The notes: generated by a model not told the origin, from the letters alone. Positions 1 to 11,115 are shown, numbered from the stretch's first letter. The stretch is 64,000 bases of DNA from Burkholderiaceae bacterium (GCA_023150375.1 JAKLLA010000015.1:1-64000); one strand, 5' to 3'. Translations and numbers: made by a program.

Positions 1-141
1 CGCCTTGACCACCCACACCGGGCCGCCCAGCTTCTGCGCGGCTTCGACCGCCTCGTCGACCGTGAAGGCCGGATAGCCCCGCGGAACCGGGACGTCGAAC
101 TGGCGCAGGATTTCCTTGCCTTGGTACTCGTGGATCTTCAT
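1..141 (-). CDS. sucC: Succinyl-CoA synthetase beta subunit, N-terminal part (truncated by window edge)
   Basis: Only the first 47 codons lie in the window. The protein begins [15 protein letters not shown] and continues through GGPVWVVKA, the ATP-grasp start typical of SucC (E. coli begins MNLHEYQAKQLF). SucC is the ADP/GDP-forming beta subunit that, with SucD, interconverts succinyl-CoA and succinate in the TCA cycle in the cytoplasm. The ATG at 141 is the only plausible start. Finding sucC downstream of recA-recX on the same strand is a familiar betaproteobacterial order. The 211-bp gap to recX means it probably has its own promoter. Confidence 0.93.
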   Translation of the reverse strand, partial: MKIHEYQGKEILRQFDVPVPRGYPAFTVDEAVEAAQKLGGPVWVVKA

Positions 142-352
142 GGGTCGTGCTTGGCTGGTGTGAGGGCGGAAGGACCGGCGCCCGGCGGGTGCTTCGGGGG
201 GTGCACTCTGAAATCGCGTTGCACGATGTGGTGTCCCGAAATGGCGCGCGAACTTTAGCATGTTGCACTGCCGCAAAAGCTCGGGCTTTCCGCAGGTGCG
301 CCACACGGGCGGCGCAGCGCCTGCGGCCCCGGCCGGTCGGCTGGGCGTGGGT

Positions 353-853
353 TCAATCGTCCGCGCCGGGATCGCCCAGGCCACGCACGATGCGAGCCAC
401 GATGTCGGCGGGAAAGCCACGGGATTGCAGAAAGCGGGCCTGACGGGCTCGTTCCCGGGCATCGCCGGGAGCCGCCTCGCCGAAGCGGCGTCGCCAGGTC
501 TGCTGTGCGCGCTCGAATTCGCTGGCGCGCAGGGCGGCCAGGGCCTCGCCGTGGTCGGCCGGGTTCAGCCCCTTGGCCGCCAGCTCCTGGCGGATGCGTG
601 CGCTGCCCAGGCGTGCGGCCTTGCGGTGGATCACCGAGGCCACGACCCGCTCGGCGCTCAGGTAGCCGAGCCTTTCGAGCTTGTCGAGCAGGGCCTCGAG
701 CTGCTCGGCGCTTTCGGCATGCGGGCCGAGCTTGCGCATCAGTTCGGCGCGGGAGTGCTCCCGGTTGGCCAGATGGCGCAGGGCCCGTGCCTCCAGGCTC
801 GGGCCGACACCCCGGCCGCGCGATGGCGGGCTGGGGGGGGCATCGTCGGACAT
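353..853 (-). CDS. recX: Recombination regulatory protein RecX
   Basis: About 166 residues starting [15 protein letters not shown]. It has the helical RecX repeats, seen as [19 protein letters not shown], then [20 protein letters not shown] and a C-terminal [20 protein letters not shown]. RecX binds RecA filaments and limits their growth. The gene lies 45 bases after the recA stop on the same strand, the classic recA-recX arrangement, so it is probably co-transcribed under SOS control. An in-frame GTG at 880 would add nine residues. Neither start has an obvious Shine-Dalgarno, so I prefer the ATG. Confidence 0.9.
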   Translation of the reverse strand: MSDDAPPSPPSRGRGVGPSLEARALRHLANREHSRAELMRKLGPHAESAEQLEALLDKLERLGYLSAERVVASVIHRKAARLGSARIRQELAAKGLNPADHGEALAALRASEFERAQQTWRRRFGEAAPGDARERARQARFLQSRGFPADIVARIVRGLGDPGADD

Positions 854-898
854 GTCGGAATGTGGTTGCCCGTGCTGCACGCCGGCCGGGCGAGGGGG

Positions 899-1951
899 TC
901 AGTCCTGGCTGGACTCGGCCGCGGGGGGCGGCAGCAGGGCGATGTGCATCGACTCGCGGATCTTGTTCTCGATCTCCCGGGCCAGCGTGGGGTTCTCGCG
1001 CAGGAACTCGCGGCAGTTGTCCTTGCCCTGGCCGATCTTCTCGCCCTGGTAGGCGTACCAGGCGCCGGACTTGTCGAGCACCTTGGCCGTCACGCCCAGG
1101 TCGATGATCTCGCCTTCGCGGCTGATGCCCTCGCCGTAGAGGATGTCGAATTCGGCGGTCTTGAAGGGCGGCGAGACCTTGTTCTTGACGACCTTGACCT
1201 TGGTCTCGCTGCCGATGACTTCCTCGCCCTTCTTGATGCTGCCGATGCGGCGGATGTCCAGTCGCACCGAGGCGTAGAACTTCAGCGCGTTGCCGCCGGT
1301 GGTGGTTTCCGGGCTGCCGAACATCACGCCGATCTTCATGCGGATCTGGTTGATGAAGATGACGGTGCAGTTGGTCTTCTTGATCGTTGCGGTGAGCTTG
1401 CGCAGGGCCTGGCTCATCAGGCGGGCCTGCAGGCCGGGCAGGGCGTCGCCCATCTCGCCTTCCAGTTCGGCCTTGGGGGTCAGCGCGGCCACCGAGTCCA
1501 CCACGATCAGGTCCACCGAGCCGGAGCGCACCAGTGCATCGACGATCTCGAGGGCCTGCTCACCGGTGTCGGGCTGCGAGATCAGCAGCTCCTGCAGGTT
1601 CACGCCCAGTTTCTGTGCGTACTGGACGTCCAGGGCGTGCTCGGCATCGATGAAGGCGCACACGCCGGCGAGCTTCTGCATCTCGGCGATGACCTGCAGG
1701 GTCAGGGTGGTCTTGCCCGAGGATTCCGGGCCGTAGATCTCGATCACCCGGCCGCGTGGCAGCCCGCCCACGCCCAGCGCGATGTCCAGGCCCAGCGAGC
1801 CGGTGGACACCACCTGGATGTCCTCGATGGCCTCGCCCTCGCCCAGGCGCATGATGGAGCCCTTGCCGAACTGCTTCTCGATCTGGGCCAGGGCGACCTG
1901 CAGGGCCTTGGCCTTTTCGGTCTGGAGGGCGGACTTGGGGGTGGCTTCCAT
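899..1951 (-). CDS. recA: Recombinase A
   Basis: 350 residues, normal RecA length. Visible landmarks are the Walker [10 protein letters not shown], the DNA-binding loop L1/L2 region ([20 protein letters not shown]) and an acidic C-terminal tail. RecA forms filaments on ssDNA, drives homologous recombination and triggers LexA self-cleavage. I chose the ATG at 1951 because CGGAG lies about 8 bases upstream; an in-frame ATG at 1978 would add nine residues (MSRPTRSTP) without a better ribosome site. A LexA-type box lies 40-57 bases upstream of the start. recX follows on the same strand. Confidence 0.98.
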   Translation of the reverse strand: MEATPKSALQTEKAKALQVALAQIEKQFGKGSIMRLGEGEAIEDIQVVSTGSLGLDIALGVGGLPRGRVIEIYGPESSGKTTLTLQVIAEMQKLAGVCAFIDAEHALDVQYAQKLGVNLQELLISQPDTGEQALEIVDALVRSGSVDLIVVDSVAALTPKAELEGEMGDALPGLQARLMSQALRKLTATIKKTNCTVIFINQIRMKIGVMFGSPETTTGGNALKFYASVRLDIRRIGSIKKGEEVIGSETKVKVVKNKVSPPFKTAEFDILYGEGISREGEIIDLGVTAKVLDKSGAWYAYQGEKIGQGKDNCREFLRENPTLAREIENKIRESMHIALLPPPAAESSQD

Positions 1952-1990
1952 CGGGGTGCTCCGGGTTGGTCGGCTCATTATGGTGTAAAG

Positions 1991-2008
1991 ACTGGATGTT
2001 TGTACAGT
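1991..2008 (-). promoter_or_regulatory. LexA (SOS) box upstream of recA
   Basis: The plus-strand sequence ACTGGATGTTTGTACAGT is a CTG-N10-CAG palindrome with flanking A and T, close to the gamma/betaproteobacterial LexA operator (TACTG-N10-CAGTA). It lies 40-57 bases upstream of the recA ATG, where it would cover the promoter. Placement and match are seen directly; regulation by LexA is inferred from the known SOS control of recA. Confidence 0.85.
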
Positions 2009-2082
2009 GTTTCGCGGGCCGCTGTGGGGGCTGGGCCTGCGGCGATGGCGGCGAACCCGCTGTCCGGAGGCAGGCGGGGTTC

Positions 2083-2088
2083 CTAGAA
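2083..2088 (+). promoter_or_regulatory. Candidate -10 element (TAGAAT) for the two-component operon
   Basis: TAGAAT in the context CCTAGAATAGGGG matches the sigma70 -10 consensus at 5 of 6 positions and lies 76 bases before the response-regulator ATG. The same CCTAGAAT string occurs upstream of argB, and a CTAGAAT version before lpxC, in this window. No good -35 hexamer is visible 16-18 bases upstream, so the promoter would depend on an activator or be weak. Confidence 0.4.
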
Positions 2089-2164
2089 TAGGGGAGATGA
2101 CCGGTCCCGCCCACGCCTCGTGATGCGAGGGTGTCGGCGACGGGGCGGCGAGGAGACCTGAGCC

Positions 2165-2836
2165 ATGCGGATTCTGATCGCGGAAGATGACCAAGTGCTG
2201 GCCAACGGCCTGCTGCGCAGCCTGCGCGCGGCCGGCTATGCGGTGGACCATGTCGCCAGCGGCTCGGAGGCGGACGCGGCGCTGGCCGCGCACGAGTTCG
2301 ACCTGCTGATCCTGGACCTGGGCTTGCCCAAGCTGCACGGCCTGGATGTGCTCAAGCGGCTGCGCGCCCGGGGCGCGTCGGTGCCGGTGCTGATCCTGAC
2401 GGCGGCCGACAGCATCGAGCAGCGCGTCAAGGGACTGGACCTGGGGGCGGACGACTATATGGCCAAGCCGTTCTCGCTGCAGGAGCTCGAGGCGCGGGTG
2501 CGGGCTCTCACGCGGCGCGGCATGGGCTCGGCCTCGGCGCTGATCAAGCACGGTCCGCTGACGTTCGACGCCACCGGGCGGGTGGCCTACATCAACGAGC
2601 AGATGCTGGATCTGTCGGCGCGCGAGCTCAGCCTGCTGGAGGTGCTGCTGCAGCGGGCCGGCCGTCTGGTCAGCAAGGACCAGCTGGTCGAGCGGCTGTG
2701 CGAGTGGGGCGAGGAGGTGAGCAACAACGCCATCGAGGTGTACATCCACCGCCTGCGCAAGAAGATCGAGCAGGGGCCGATCCGCATCGCCACGGTGCGG
2801 GGTCTGGGCTACTGCCTCGAACGCATCGCGGCCTGA
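2165..2836 (+). CDS. OmpR-family response regulator (TctD/QseB-like)
   Basis: 223 residues. An N-terminal receiver domain (about 1-115) has the acidic pair ED at 7-9, the phospho-acceptor D51 in [13 protein letters not shown], and the conserved Lys in [10 protein letters not shown]-terminal winged helix (about 125-220) ends [12 protein letters not shown]-like and [11 protein letters not shown]. The histidine kinase gene starts 10 bases downstream, so the two form an operon. The pair resembles TctD-TctE/QseB-QseC systems, which sense carboxylates or other small molecules in relatives; the signal here is unknown. It is transcribed divergently from recA. Confidence 0.92.
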   Translation: MRILIAEDDQVLANGLLRSLRAAGYAVDHVASGSEADAALAAHEFDLLILDLGLPKLHGLDVLKRLRARGASVPVLILTAADSIEQRVKGLDLGADDYMAKPFSLQELEARVRALTRRGMGSASALIKHGPLTFDATGRVAYINEQMLDLSARELSLLEVLLQRAGRLVSKDQLVERLCEWGEEVSNNAIEVYIHRLRKKIEQGPIRIATVRGLGYCLERIAA

Positions 2837-2846
2837 ACCTGGTGGC

Positions 2847-4475
2847 ATGGTGAAGCGGGCGGCGGTGTCGCGAACAGCCCGAAGCGGGCGGCGCAGCGTG
2901 CGCCCCAGCGTGCTGGCGCTGCGGCGCGAGCAGCGCTCGCTGTTCGGCGAGATCCTGGACTGGATGCTCGCACCGCTGCTGCTGATGTGGCCGATGAGCC
3001 TGGCGCTGACCTGGCTGGCCGCGCAGGGCATTGCCAGCCGGCCCTACGACCGCGCGCTGATCGAGTCGGTGCGCTCGCTGGCGCAGCGCATCGAGCTGCG
3101 CGGCGAGAACCTGCGCCTGGACCTGCCGCAGGAGATGGTGCGCATGCTGCGCGCCGACGAGGCCGACAGCGTCTACTACCAGGTGCTCGACACCCGTGGC
3201 GTCTTTCTCAGCGGTGACCGCGAGTTGCCGGTGCCGCTGGAGAGCGATGCGCGCGTGCCGGGCGAGTTGCGCCTGCGCGACGACGAGGTCGACGGCGAGA
3301 GCGTGCGGGTGGCCTACCAGTGGGTGCAGATCGGCTTCGACGAGGGGCCGGCGCTGGTGCAGGTGGCCGAGACCCTGACCAAGCGCTCCCGCCTGGCCAC
3401 CGAGATCATCAAGGGCGTGATCCTGCCGCAGTTCGTGATCCTGCCGATCGCGGTGCTGCTGGTGTGGATGGCGCTGGTGCGCGGACTGGCGCCGCTGAAC
3501 GCGCTGCAGCAGCGCATCCGCAAGCGGCGCAGCGACGATCTGTCGCCCATCGACGAGCGCGAGGTGCCCGAGGAGGTGACGCCGCTGGTGCAGGCGATCA
3601 ACGAACTGCTGGAGCGCCAGCGCAACACGATGACGACGCAGAAGCGCTTCCTGGCCGACGCCGCGCATCAGCTCAAGACGCCGCTGGCCGGTCTGCGCAT
3701 GCAGGCCGAGCTGGCGGCACGCGAGCTGGAGACGGGGCAGAGCGATTCGCGTTCGATCCGCGCCTCGCTCGAGCAGATGGCCAATGCCTCGCAGCGCGCC
3801 GCGCACATGGTCAACCAGCTGCTGTCGATGGCCCGCACCGAGGCCCGTGCCGGCACGGCGCCGCGCGACGTGGTCGACCTGCACCGCCTGGCCACCGACG
3901 TGGTGCGCGACTTCGTCCCGCGCGCCCTGGATAAGGGCATCGACCTGGGCTACGAGGGCCCCGAGGACGCTCGCGTGCAGCAGCCGGCGGCCGCGCTGGA
4001 CAGCCGCGTGCTCGGCCATGAGGTGATGCTGCGCGAGCTGCTCGTCAACCTGGTCGACAACGCCCTGCAGTACACCCCCCCGGGCGGTACGGTGACGGTG
4101 CGGGTGATGCCCGACCCCTTCGGCCAGGTCGTGGCGCTGCAGGTGGAGGACTCCGGGCCGGGCATCCCGGCGGCCGAGCGTGAACTGGTCTTCCAGCCCT
4201 TCTACCGGGCGCTGGGCACCAAGGTCGACGGTTCGGGCCTGGGCCTGGCGATCGTGGCCGAGGTGGCCCAGCAGCACGGCGCCGAGTTGCTGCTCGAGGA
4301 TGCCCGGGCGCCGGGCAACATCCCGCCGGGGGAGGGGCCGGGGGTGTGCTTCACGCTGCGGCTGCACCGGCCGCGCGAGGTGCCCGCCGTGCCGGCAGCG
4401 GCACCGATGCCGGCCTCGGCGTCGCCGTCCCTGCCGCCTGCGCTGTCGCCACCGACCGAGCCTGGACGGCTCTGA
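2847..4475 (+). CDS. Sensor histidine kinase (TctE-like, 2CSK_N sensor)
   Basis: 542 residues. A basic N-terminus precedes TM1 (about 38-60), a periplasmic region of the 2CSK_N type seen in TctE (about 60-185, with [20 protein letters not shown]), and TM2 (about 190-212, [16 protein letters not shown]). A HAMP-like linker, H-box AHQLKTPL, N-box [12 protein letters not shown]1 VEDSGPGIP and G2 GSGLGLAIV follow. The C-terminus has a roughly 40-residue Pro/Ala tail. It should autophosphorylate and pass phosphate to the upstream regulator. The ligand cannot be read from the sequence. Confidence 0.92.
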   Translation: MVKRAAVSRTARSGRRSVRPSVLALRREQRSLFGEILDWMLAPLLLMWPMSLALTWLAAQGIASRPYDRALIESVRSLAQRIELRGENLRLDLPQEMVRMLRADEADSVYYQVLDTRGVFLSGDRELPVPLESDARVPGELRLRDDEVDGESVRVAYQWVQIGFDEGPALVQVAETLTKRSRLATEIIKGVILPQFVILPIAVLLVWMALVRGLAPLNALQQRIRKRRSDDLSPIDEREVPEEVTPLVQAINELLERQRNTMTTQKRFLADAAHQLKTPLAGLRMQAELAARELETGQSDSRSIRASLEQMANASQRAAHMVNQLLSMARTEARAGTAPRDVVDLHRLATDVVRDFVPRALDKGIDLGYEGPEDARVQQPAAALDSRVLGHEVMLRELLVNLVDNALQYTPPGGTVTVRVMPDPFGQVVALQVEDSGPGIPAAERELVFQPFYRALGTKVDGSGLGLAIVAEVAQQHGAELLLEDARAPGNIPPGEGPGVCFTLRLHRPREVPAVPAAAPMPASASPSLPPALSPPTEPGRL

Positions 4476-4513
4476 GCACGCCTGGGCCTGCCGTTGCGTG
4501 TCGGCCGCCGGCC

Positions 4514-5668
4514 TCAGCTGGGCATCAGACGGCGCGAGCGGGCGATCGACATCAGGATGCCCAGCGACAGCCCCAGCATCACCATCGCCGTCCCCCCGTA
4601 GCTGACGAAGGGCAGGGGCACGCCCACCACCGGCAGGATGCCGCTGACCATGCCCATGTTCACCAGGGCGTAGGTGAAGAAGCTCAGCGAGATCGCCCCG
4701 GCCAGCAGGCGGGAGAACAGCGTCGGCGCCTCGAAGGCGATGGTCAGGCCGCGCAGCACCAGGAAGATGAAACCCGCCAGCAGCAGCAGGAAGCCGAACA
4801 GCCCGAACTCTTCCGCGTAGGCGGCGAAGATGAAGTCGGTGGTGCGCTCGGGGATGAACTCCAGATGGGTCTGGGTGCCCTTCATGAAGCCCTTGCCCCA
4901 CAGGCCGCCCGAGCCGATCGCGATCATGCCCTGGATGATGTGGAAGCCCTTGCCCAGCGGATCCTGGCTGGGGTCGAGCAGGGTGCAGACGCGGTTCTTC
5001 TGATACTCATGCAGCACCCGCCAGTCGACACCGGGCTGGCACAGGCTGTCCTCGCTGAGCACCAGGGCCAGGATGCCCAGCGAGCCGACCACGGCCACCG
5101 GCACGATCAGGCGCCAGGACAGCCCGGCGAAGAAGATCACGTAGAAGCCGGCCGACAGCACCAGCAGTCCGGTGCCGAGGTCGGGCTGCTTGGCGATCAG
5201 CGCGAAGGGCAGCAGCAGCAGCACGCCGGCACCGAGGAAGTCGCGCGTGCGCAGCGCGGCCTCGCGGCGCTGGAACCACCAGGCCAGCATCAGCGGGGTG
5301 GCGATCTTGAGGATCTCGCTGGGCTGGATCACCATGCCGACGTTCAACCAGCGCGTGGCCCCCTTGCGGGTGATGCCGAACAGCGCGGTGGCGATCAGCA
5401 GCAGCAGCCCGACCGTGTACAGCGGCACGGCCAGCGCCATCAGGCGCTGCGGGGCCACCTGGGCCACCAGGAAGAGCACCGCCGCGCCCAGCAGCATGTT
5501 GCGGGCATGGTCGACGAAACGCGTGCCATGGTCGAAGCCGGCCGAATACATCGCCACCAGACCGAGGCAGGCCAGCAGCAGCACCGCGGCCAGCAGCGGC
5601 AGGTCGAAGCCGGCAAACAGCGGGCGCAGCCGCTGCCGCCAGGTGGGGGCTTCCAGGGCGGACGTCAT
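4514..5668 (-). CDS. rodA: Rod-shape SEDS glycosyltransferase RodA
   Basis: 384 residues, about ten membrane segments, SEDS family. It contains the signature loops RWLNVGMVIQPSEILKIATP, AKQPDLGTGLL and PFVSYGGTAMVMLGLSLGIL. RodA polymerises lipid II into glycan strands for side-wall growth together with PBP2. It overlaps mrdA by 4 bases (5665-5668, ATGA), so translation is coupled. It is the last gene of mreBCD-mrdA-rodA and converges on the histidine kinase gene. Confidence 0.97.
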   Translation of the reverse strand: MTSALEAPTWRQRLRPLFAGFDLPLLAAVLLLACLGLVAMYSAGFDHGTRFVDHARNMLLGAAVLFLVAQVAPQRLMALAVPLYTVGLLLLIATALFGITRKGATRWLNVGMVIQPSEILKIATPLMLAWWFQRREAALRTRDFLGAGVLLLLPFALIAKQPDLGTGLLVLSAGFYVIFFAGLSWRLIVPVAVVGSLGILALVLSEDSLCQPGVDWRVLHEYQKNRVCTLLDPSQDPLGKGFHIIQGMIAIGSGGLWGKGFMKGTQTHLEFIPERTTDFIFAAYAEEFGLFGFLLLLAGFIFLVLRGLTIAFEAPTLFSRLLAGAISLSFFTYALVNMGMVSGILPVVGVPLPFVSYGGTAMVMLGLSLGILMSIARSRRLMPS

Positions 5669-7893
5669 GGGCGGGGTTCCTGGGGGGCGGCCGAGGCAGC
5701 CCGGTCGAGGTGTGGGCGCGCCGCAGCCGCGGCCGCGGCGGTCCGCGCCATCGAGGCTGCCGGGGCCACCGGGACCGGGACCCGCGGGGATGGGGCGCGG
5801 GGCGATGCCGATCGGTCCGGCGTCGGCCCGGACGAGGCGGCCGCCGAGGCTGCGCGGACCGCTGCGGCGGCGGAGGCCGCCACTGCGGGAAGCGCCGCCG
5901 AGGCCGGGGCGGCGGCGGCGTCTGCCTCCCGCCCGGCCTGGCGCACGGGCGGCAGCGGCACCTCGGAGACCTGGCGCGGCGTGCCCACCGGGGCGGCAGC
6001 CTGGCCCTTGCGCACCAGGGCGATGTCCTCCTCGCTGGGATAGAGGCCGGCAATCAGGTAGTCCAGCACCCGGCGGGCGATCGGCGCGGCCGCCTCGGCG
6101 CCGAAGCCGGCGTTCTCGACGATCACCGCCAGCGCCACGCGCGGTTCGTCCAGCGGGGCGAAGGCGGTGTAGAGCGAGTGGTCGCGCAGGTATTCGGCCA
6201 GGCGCGAGGCGTTGTACTTCTCGTTCTGGCCGATGCTCTTGGCCTGCGCGGTGCCGGTCTTGCCGCCGCTCTGGTAAGAGGCGCCGGCGAACACCCGCGT
6301 CGAGGTGCCGTCCTGCGTCACGCCATACATCGCGCGGCGGATCACCGCCACATGCTCCGGGCGCAGCGGCAGCGACGGCAGCGCCTGCGCCGAGACCACA
6401 CGCTGCTCGCGCGTGAGCACGTTCTCGATGCGCCGCACCAGGCGCGGCTCGTAGCGCTGCCCGCCCGATACCAGCGTGGCCGTGGCGCTGGCCAGCTGCA
6501 GCATCGTGAAGTTGTTGTAGCCCTGGCCGATGCCCAGCGAGATGGTTTCACCGGCGTACCAGCGCTGCTGGTCGGGGCGCTTGTACTTGCGGCGCTTCCA
6601 GTCGGTCGAGGGCAGGTCGCCGGTGACCTCGCCGTCCAGGTCGATGCCGGTGCGCCGGCCGAAGCCGAAGGGCTCGAGCTGGTCGTGGATCAGGTCCACG
6701 CCCATGTCCGCGGCCAGGGCGTAGTAGTAGACGTTGGAGGACTTGACGATCGAGCGGGCCATGTCCACCGCGCCCAGCCCCTCGTCGCCGTGGCTGCGGA
6801 AGCGGTGGTTGCCGAACATGAAGTAGCCGTAGTCCATCGTCACCTGGCTGGCGCTGCGCTTGCCGGTGTTCAGGGCGGCCAGCGCCATGAAGGGCTTGTA
6901 GGTCGAGCCGGGCGGATAGGTGCCGCGCAGTGCGCGGTTGAGCAGCGGCCGGTCGGGCGACTCGTTGAGCTCCTTCCAGCTGTCGTGGTCGATGCCGCCG
7001 ATGAAGAGGTTCGGGTCGAAGGTCGGCTTGCTGACGAAGGCCAGCACCTCGCCGTTGCGCGGGTCGATCGCCACCAGGGCACCGCGCCGGTCGCCGAACA
7101 GGGTCTCGATCAGGGCCTGCAGCTTGATGTCGATGGACAGGCGCACCGTGTGGCCCGGTGTGGCGGGCTCGGAGCTCAGGCGGCGCACGGGGTGGCCGCC
7201 CGCGCTGGTCTCGACCTCCTCGACGCCGGTGATGCCGTGCAGTTCGCGCTCGTACTTCTGCTCGATGCCGAGCTTGCCGATCACCTCGGTGCCGCGGTAG
7301 TTGGCCCACTCCTCCTCGGGCCAGTCCTCCATCTCCTTCTTCTCGGCCTGGTTGATGCGGCCGATGTAGCCCAGCACATGGCTGGCCAGTTCGCCGAAGG
7401 GGTAGTTGCGGAACAGCCGGGCCTTGATTTCCACACCCGGAAAGCGCCACCGCTGTGCGGTGAAGCGGGCCACTTCGGCATCGTCGAGCTTGGTGCGGAT
7501 GGGGATGGACTCGAAGGTCTTGGAGTCCTCCATCAGTCGGCGAAAGCGCCGGCGGTCGCGCGGCTCGATGGGCACCACCTCGGCGAGCTGGTCGAGCACG
7601 GTCTCCAGTGGAGCCTGCAGCTGCGAGCGGGTGATCTCCAGGGTGTAGGCCGAGTAGTTGTCGGCCAGCACGACACCGTTGCGGTCGACGATCAGGCCGC
7701 GGTTGGGCACGATGGGTACCACGGCGATGCGGTTCGCCTCGGCCTGTGTGGCCAGGTCGTCGTGTGCGATCACCTGCAGGTAGACCAGCCGGGCGGCCAG
7801 CAGCGCGAAGCAGAACAGCACGAAGGCGCCGGCGACGATGAGCCGGATGCGAAAGCGCTCCAGCTCCTGCTCGACGTTGCGCAGTTCGGTCAT
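5665..7893 (-). CDS. mrdA: Penicillin-binding protein 2 (elongation transpeptidase)
   Basis: 742 residues, about 110 more than the usual 630. One N-terminal TM (about 14-36) precedes the PBP dimer domain and the transpeptidase domain with SxxK motif GSTYKP, SxN motif SSN and KTG motif GGKTGTAQ. It crosslinks side-wall peptidoglycan in partnership with RodA. Beyond the catalytic domain (about residue 635 on) is a low-complexity Ala/Pro/Ser/Arg tail, presumably periplasmic and disordered. It starts 58 bases after the mreD stop. Confidence 0.96.
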   Translation of the reverse strand: MTELRNVEQELERFRIRLIVAGAFVLFCFALLAARLVYLQVIAHDDLATQAEANRIAVVPIVPNRGLIVDRNGVVLADNYSAYTLEITRSQLQAPLETVLDQLAEVVPIEPRDRRRFRRLMEDSKTFESIPIRTKLDDAEVARFTAQRWRFPGVEIKARLFRNYPFGELASHVLGYIGRINQAEKKEMEDWPEEEWANYRGTEVIGKLGIEQKYERELHGITGVEEVETSAGGHPVRRLSSEPATPGHTVRLSIDIKLQALIETLFGDRRGALVAIDPRNGEVLAFVSKPTFDPNLFIGGIDHDSWKELNESPDRPLLNRALRGTYPPGSTYKPFMALAALNTGKRSASQVTMDYGYFMFGNHRFRSHGDEGLGAVDMARSIVKSSNVYYYALAADMGVDLIHDQLEPFGFGRRTGIDLDGEVTGDLPSTDWKRRKYKRPDQQRWYAGETISLGIGQGYNNFTMLQLASATATLVSGGQRYEPRLVRRIENVLTREQRVVSAQALPSLPLRPEHVAVIRRAMYGVTQDGTSTRVFAGASYQSGGKTGTAQAKSIGQNEKYNASRLAEYLRDHSLYTAFAPLDEPRVALAVIVENAGFGAEAAAPIARRVLDYLIAGLYPSEEDIALVRKGQAAAPVGTPRQVSEVPLPPVRQAGREADAAAAPASAALPAVAASAAAAVRAASAAASSGPTPDRSASPRAPSPRVPVPVAPAASMARTAAAAAAARPHLDRAASAAPQEPRP

Positions 7894-7951
7894 GGCCGGT
7901 CAGAGCGGGGCGGCGGCAAGGCGCGCGGGCGGGGGCGGCGGCACGGCGGCC

Positions 7952-8470
7952 TCACAGCGGGCGATTGGCGTCGGGATCCGGGGCCCGGCGTTGCGGTGCC
8001 AGCAGCAGCAGGCTCACCAGCGGCCACAGCAGCGCTTCGAACAGCGGGGCGGCCAGCAGGCCCCAGCCCGGAAAGACGTCACCGGTGGCCAGACGCACCA
8101 GCAGGATCACCAGATGCATCAGCAGGAAGATCGGCAGCACCTGCAGGGCCTGGGCCGGTGTCGTGAACCAGGTCAGGCGGCGGTGCAGCGAGATCGCGAA
8201 AAAGGTCAGCAGCGTGTAGGCCAGCGCATGCTGGCCGAGCAGCGCGCCGTGATGCACGTCCATCACCAGCCCGAAGCAGAAGCCCACGCCCACGCCCACG
8301 CGGCGCGGCTGGTGCACGGCCCAGAAGGCCAGCGCCACGGCCAGCAGGTCGGGGCGCCAGGCCATGCGGCCCAGCGGCAGCAGGTTCAGCGCCAGCGCGA
8401 CGACGAGACTGGCCCACATGAACCAGAGGTTGACCGGCAGCAGCAGCTGGTCGTCGGTGCGCGGCATCAT
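7952..8470 (-). CDS. mreD: Rod shape-determining membrane protein MreD
   Basis: 172 residues starting MMPRTDDQLLLPVN, with five or six hydrophobic segments and the MreD hallmark PDLLAVALAFWAVHQPRRVG followed by GVGFCFGLVMDVHHGALLG. It is an inner-membrane part of the elongasome that contacts MreC. The start ATG at 8470 overlaps the mreC stop as ATGA. The C-terminus is hydrophilic (APQRRAPDPDANRPL). Confidence 0.93.
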   Translation of the reverse strand: MMPRTDDQLLLPVNLWFMWASLVVALALNLLPLGRMAWRPDLLAVALAFWAVHQPRRVGVGVGFCFGLVMDVHHGALLGQHALAYTLLTFFAISLHRRLTWFTTPAQALQVLPIFLLMHLVILLVRLATGDVFPGWGLLAAPLFEALLWPLVSLLLLAPQRRAPDPDANRPL

Positions 8471-9402
8471 GGCGCCGATCCTCCCCGGGCGGTGGGTCTG
8501 GCGGCCGTGCCGGAGGCCCCCGGCGCCGGGGCCGACGCGGCGGCAGCCGGCAAGGGCGCCAGCGGATCGAGCACCAGCACCTGCCGCGCGCCGTCGGGCG
8601 GCGTGGCCGGCGTGACCTCGATCTGGGCGAAGTCGGATTTCGTGCGGCGATCCACCCGGCTCACCACGCCGACCGGATAGCCGCCGGGGTAGACACCGTC
8701 CAGCCCGGAGGTTTCGACCCGGTCGCCGACCTGCACGTCGGCATTGGCGGCGACGAAGCGCAACTCCAGCACACCGCGGCGCGGCTCGCCGGTGGCGATG
8801 CTGCGCAGCGCGCTGCGCGGCAGCAGCACCGGTACGGCGGAATCGCGGTCGGTCAGCAGGGTCACCTCGGCGCTCAGCGGGTACAGCCGGGTCACCTGGC
8901 CGAGCACACCTGCCGGATCGATCACCGGCGAGCCCTCGCGCAGGCCGTGGTTGCTGCCGCGGTCGATGACCACCCGGCGGGTGTAGGGGTCTGCCGCATC
9001 GTAGACCACCTGGGCCGCGTGGCTGACCACGTTGGCACGCGGGCGCAGCCCCAGCAGGCCGCGCAGCTGCTCGTTCTCGCGCTGCAGCTGTGCGGCCTGC
9101 AGGGCCTGCGCAGCCTGCGCGGCCAGCCGGGCCTGTGCGGCCTGGGTGGCCTCGCGGGCCGTGCCGATGCCGCCCAGGTAGTCGCTCAGCCCGGCCAGGG
9201 CGTGCACTGGCGCCAGCACCACCTGCTGCACCGGGTGCAGTGCCACGGCCAGGGCGGTGCGCAGCGGCGCGGTCAGGCCGGCGCGGGTGTCCAGCGCCAT
9301 CATGAACACCGCCAGAGAGGCGAAGAACACCACCCGGGTCAGGGCCGAGGGGCCCTGGCGGAAGAAGGGGGGTGGGGTGCGGTCGAGGGTGCCGAGGGGC
9401 AT
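8467..9402 (-). CDS. mreC: Rod shape-determining protein MreC
   Basis: 311 residues: a short cytoplasmic N-terminus, one TM (about 21-40), a coiled coil rich in Ala/Gln (about 85-118), then the beta-rich periplasmic MreC domain with VVIDRGSNHGLREGSPVID and LLTDRDSAVPVLLPRS. The last 40 or so residues are an Ala/Pro/Gly tail. MreC scaffolds MreD and PBP2 and activates side-wall synthesis. It follows mreB by 74 bases and overlaps mreD by 4. Confidence 0.95.
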   Translation of the reverse strand: MPLGTLDRTPPPFFRQGPSALTRVVFFASLAVFMMALDTRAGLTAPLRTALAVALHPVQQVVLAPVHALAGLSDYLGGIGTAREATQAAQARLAAQAAQALQAAQLQRENEQLRGLLGLRPRANVVSHAAQVVYDAADPYTRRVVIDRGSNHGLREGSPVIDPAGVLGQVTRLYPLSAEVTLLTDRDSAVPVLLPRSALRSIATGEPRRGVLELRFVAANADVQVGDRVETSGLDGVYPGGYPVGVVSRVDRRTKSDFAQIEVTPATPPDGARQVLVLDPLAPLPAAAASAPAPGASGTAARPTARGGSAP

Positions 9403-9476
9403 GGGGCGGCACTCACACGCGTGCGGGCGGGAACGGGAAGGGCACCCGGATCGGCGCCCGACGCCTCACCGTGCAC

Positions 9477-10673
<1,197 letters not shown>

Positions 10674-10748
10674 TCATCACCGGAAGCCGGCACGACGCGC
10701 GTGCCCGATTCGTGGCATGGCCGGGGCGGACCATCCTGATAGACGGGT

Positions 10749-10754
10749 GATAAT
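10749..10754 (+). promoter_or_regulatory. Candidate -10 element (GATAAT) for gatCA
   Basis: Within the 281-bp mreB/gatC spacer, the sequence GGTGATAATAACC contains GATAAT (5 of 6 to TATAAT) with an upstream TG, an extended -10 feature. It lies 50 bases before the gatC ATG. No convincing -35 is visible. The rest of the spacer is GC-rich and I recognise nothing else in it. Confidence 0.4.
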
Positions 10755-10804
10755 AACCGAAGGCTCCGCGACCTCCGCAGGGGCCGCCTTCCGATCCTGC
10801 AAAC

Positions 10805-11104
10805 ATGGCACTGACTCCCGGGGACGTCGGCCGCATCGCCGATCTGGCGCGGCTCGACCTCAGCGACGCCGAGCGGCACGACCTGCTGGCGCAGCTCAAC
10901 GAATTCTTCGGCATCGTCGAGCGCATGCGCGCCGTCGACACGAGCGGCGTGGCGCCGCTGTACACGCCCCTGTCGGCCGTGCAGGACGTGCACCTGCGCC
11001 TGCGCGAGGACCAGGTCAGCGAGGCCGACCAGCGCGAGGCCAACCAGAAGAGCGCCCCCGCGGTCGAGGGCGGGCTGTTCCTCGTGCCCCGCGTGATCGA
11101 GTGA
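10805..11104 (+). CDS. gatC: Aspartyl/glutamyl-tRNA amidotransferase subunit C
   Basis: 99 residues, standard GatC size, starting [20 protein letters not shown] and ending [17 protein letters not shown], the typical GatC tail. GatC stabilises the GatA-GatB core of the enzyme that converts Glu-tRNA(Gln) or Asp-tRNA(Asn) to the correct amidated form. gatA follows after 11 bases. Divergent mreB and gatC is a common betaproteobacterial arrangement. Confidence 0.96.
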   Translation: MALTPGDVGRIADLARLDLSDAERHDLLAQLNEFFGIVERMRAVDTSGVAPLYTPLSAVQDVHLRLREDQVSEADQREANQKSAPAVEGGLFLVPRVIE

Positions 11105-11115
11105 GGAGCCGCCCC

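Noticed and set aside
2670-4901. 743-residue minus-strand frame opposite the two-component kinase
   Set aside because: It is the complement of the response regulator and kinase genes, Gln/His/Arg-rich, with no recognisable domain.
4346-6043. Long plus-strand frame over rodA and the end of mrdA
   Set aside because: It is the complement of RodA and the PBP2 tail; composition is Gln/His/Arg-rich with no domain, and it overlaps the kinase gene.
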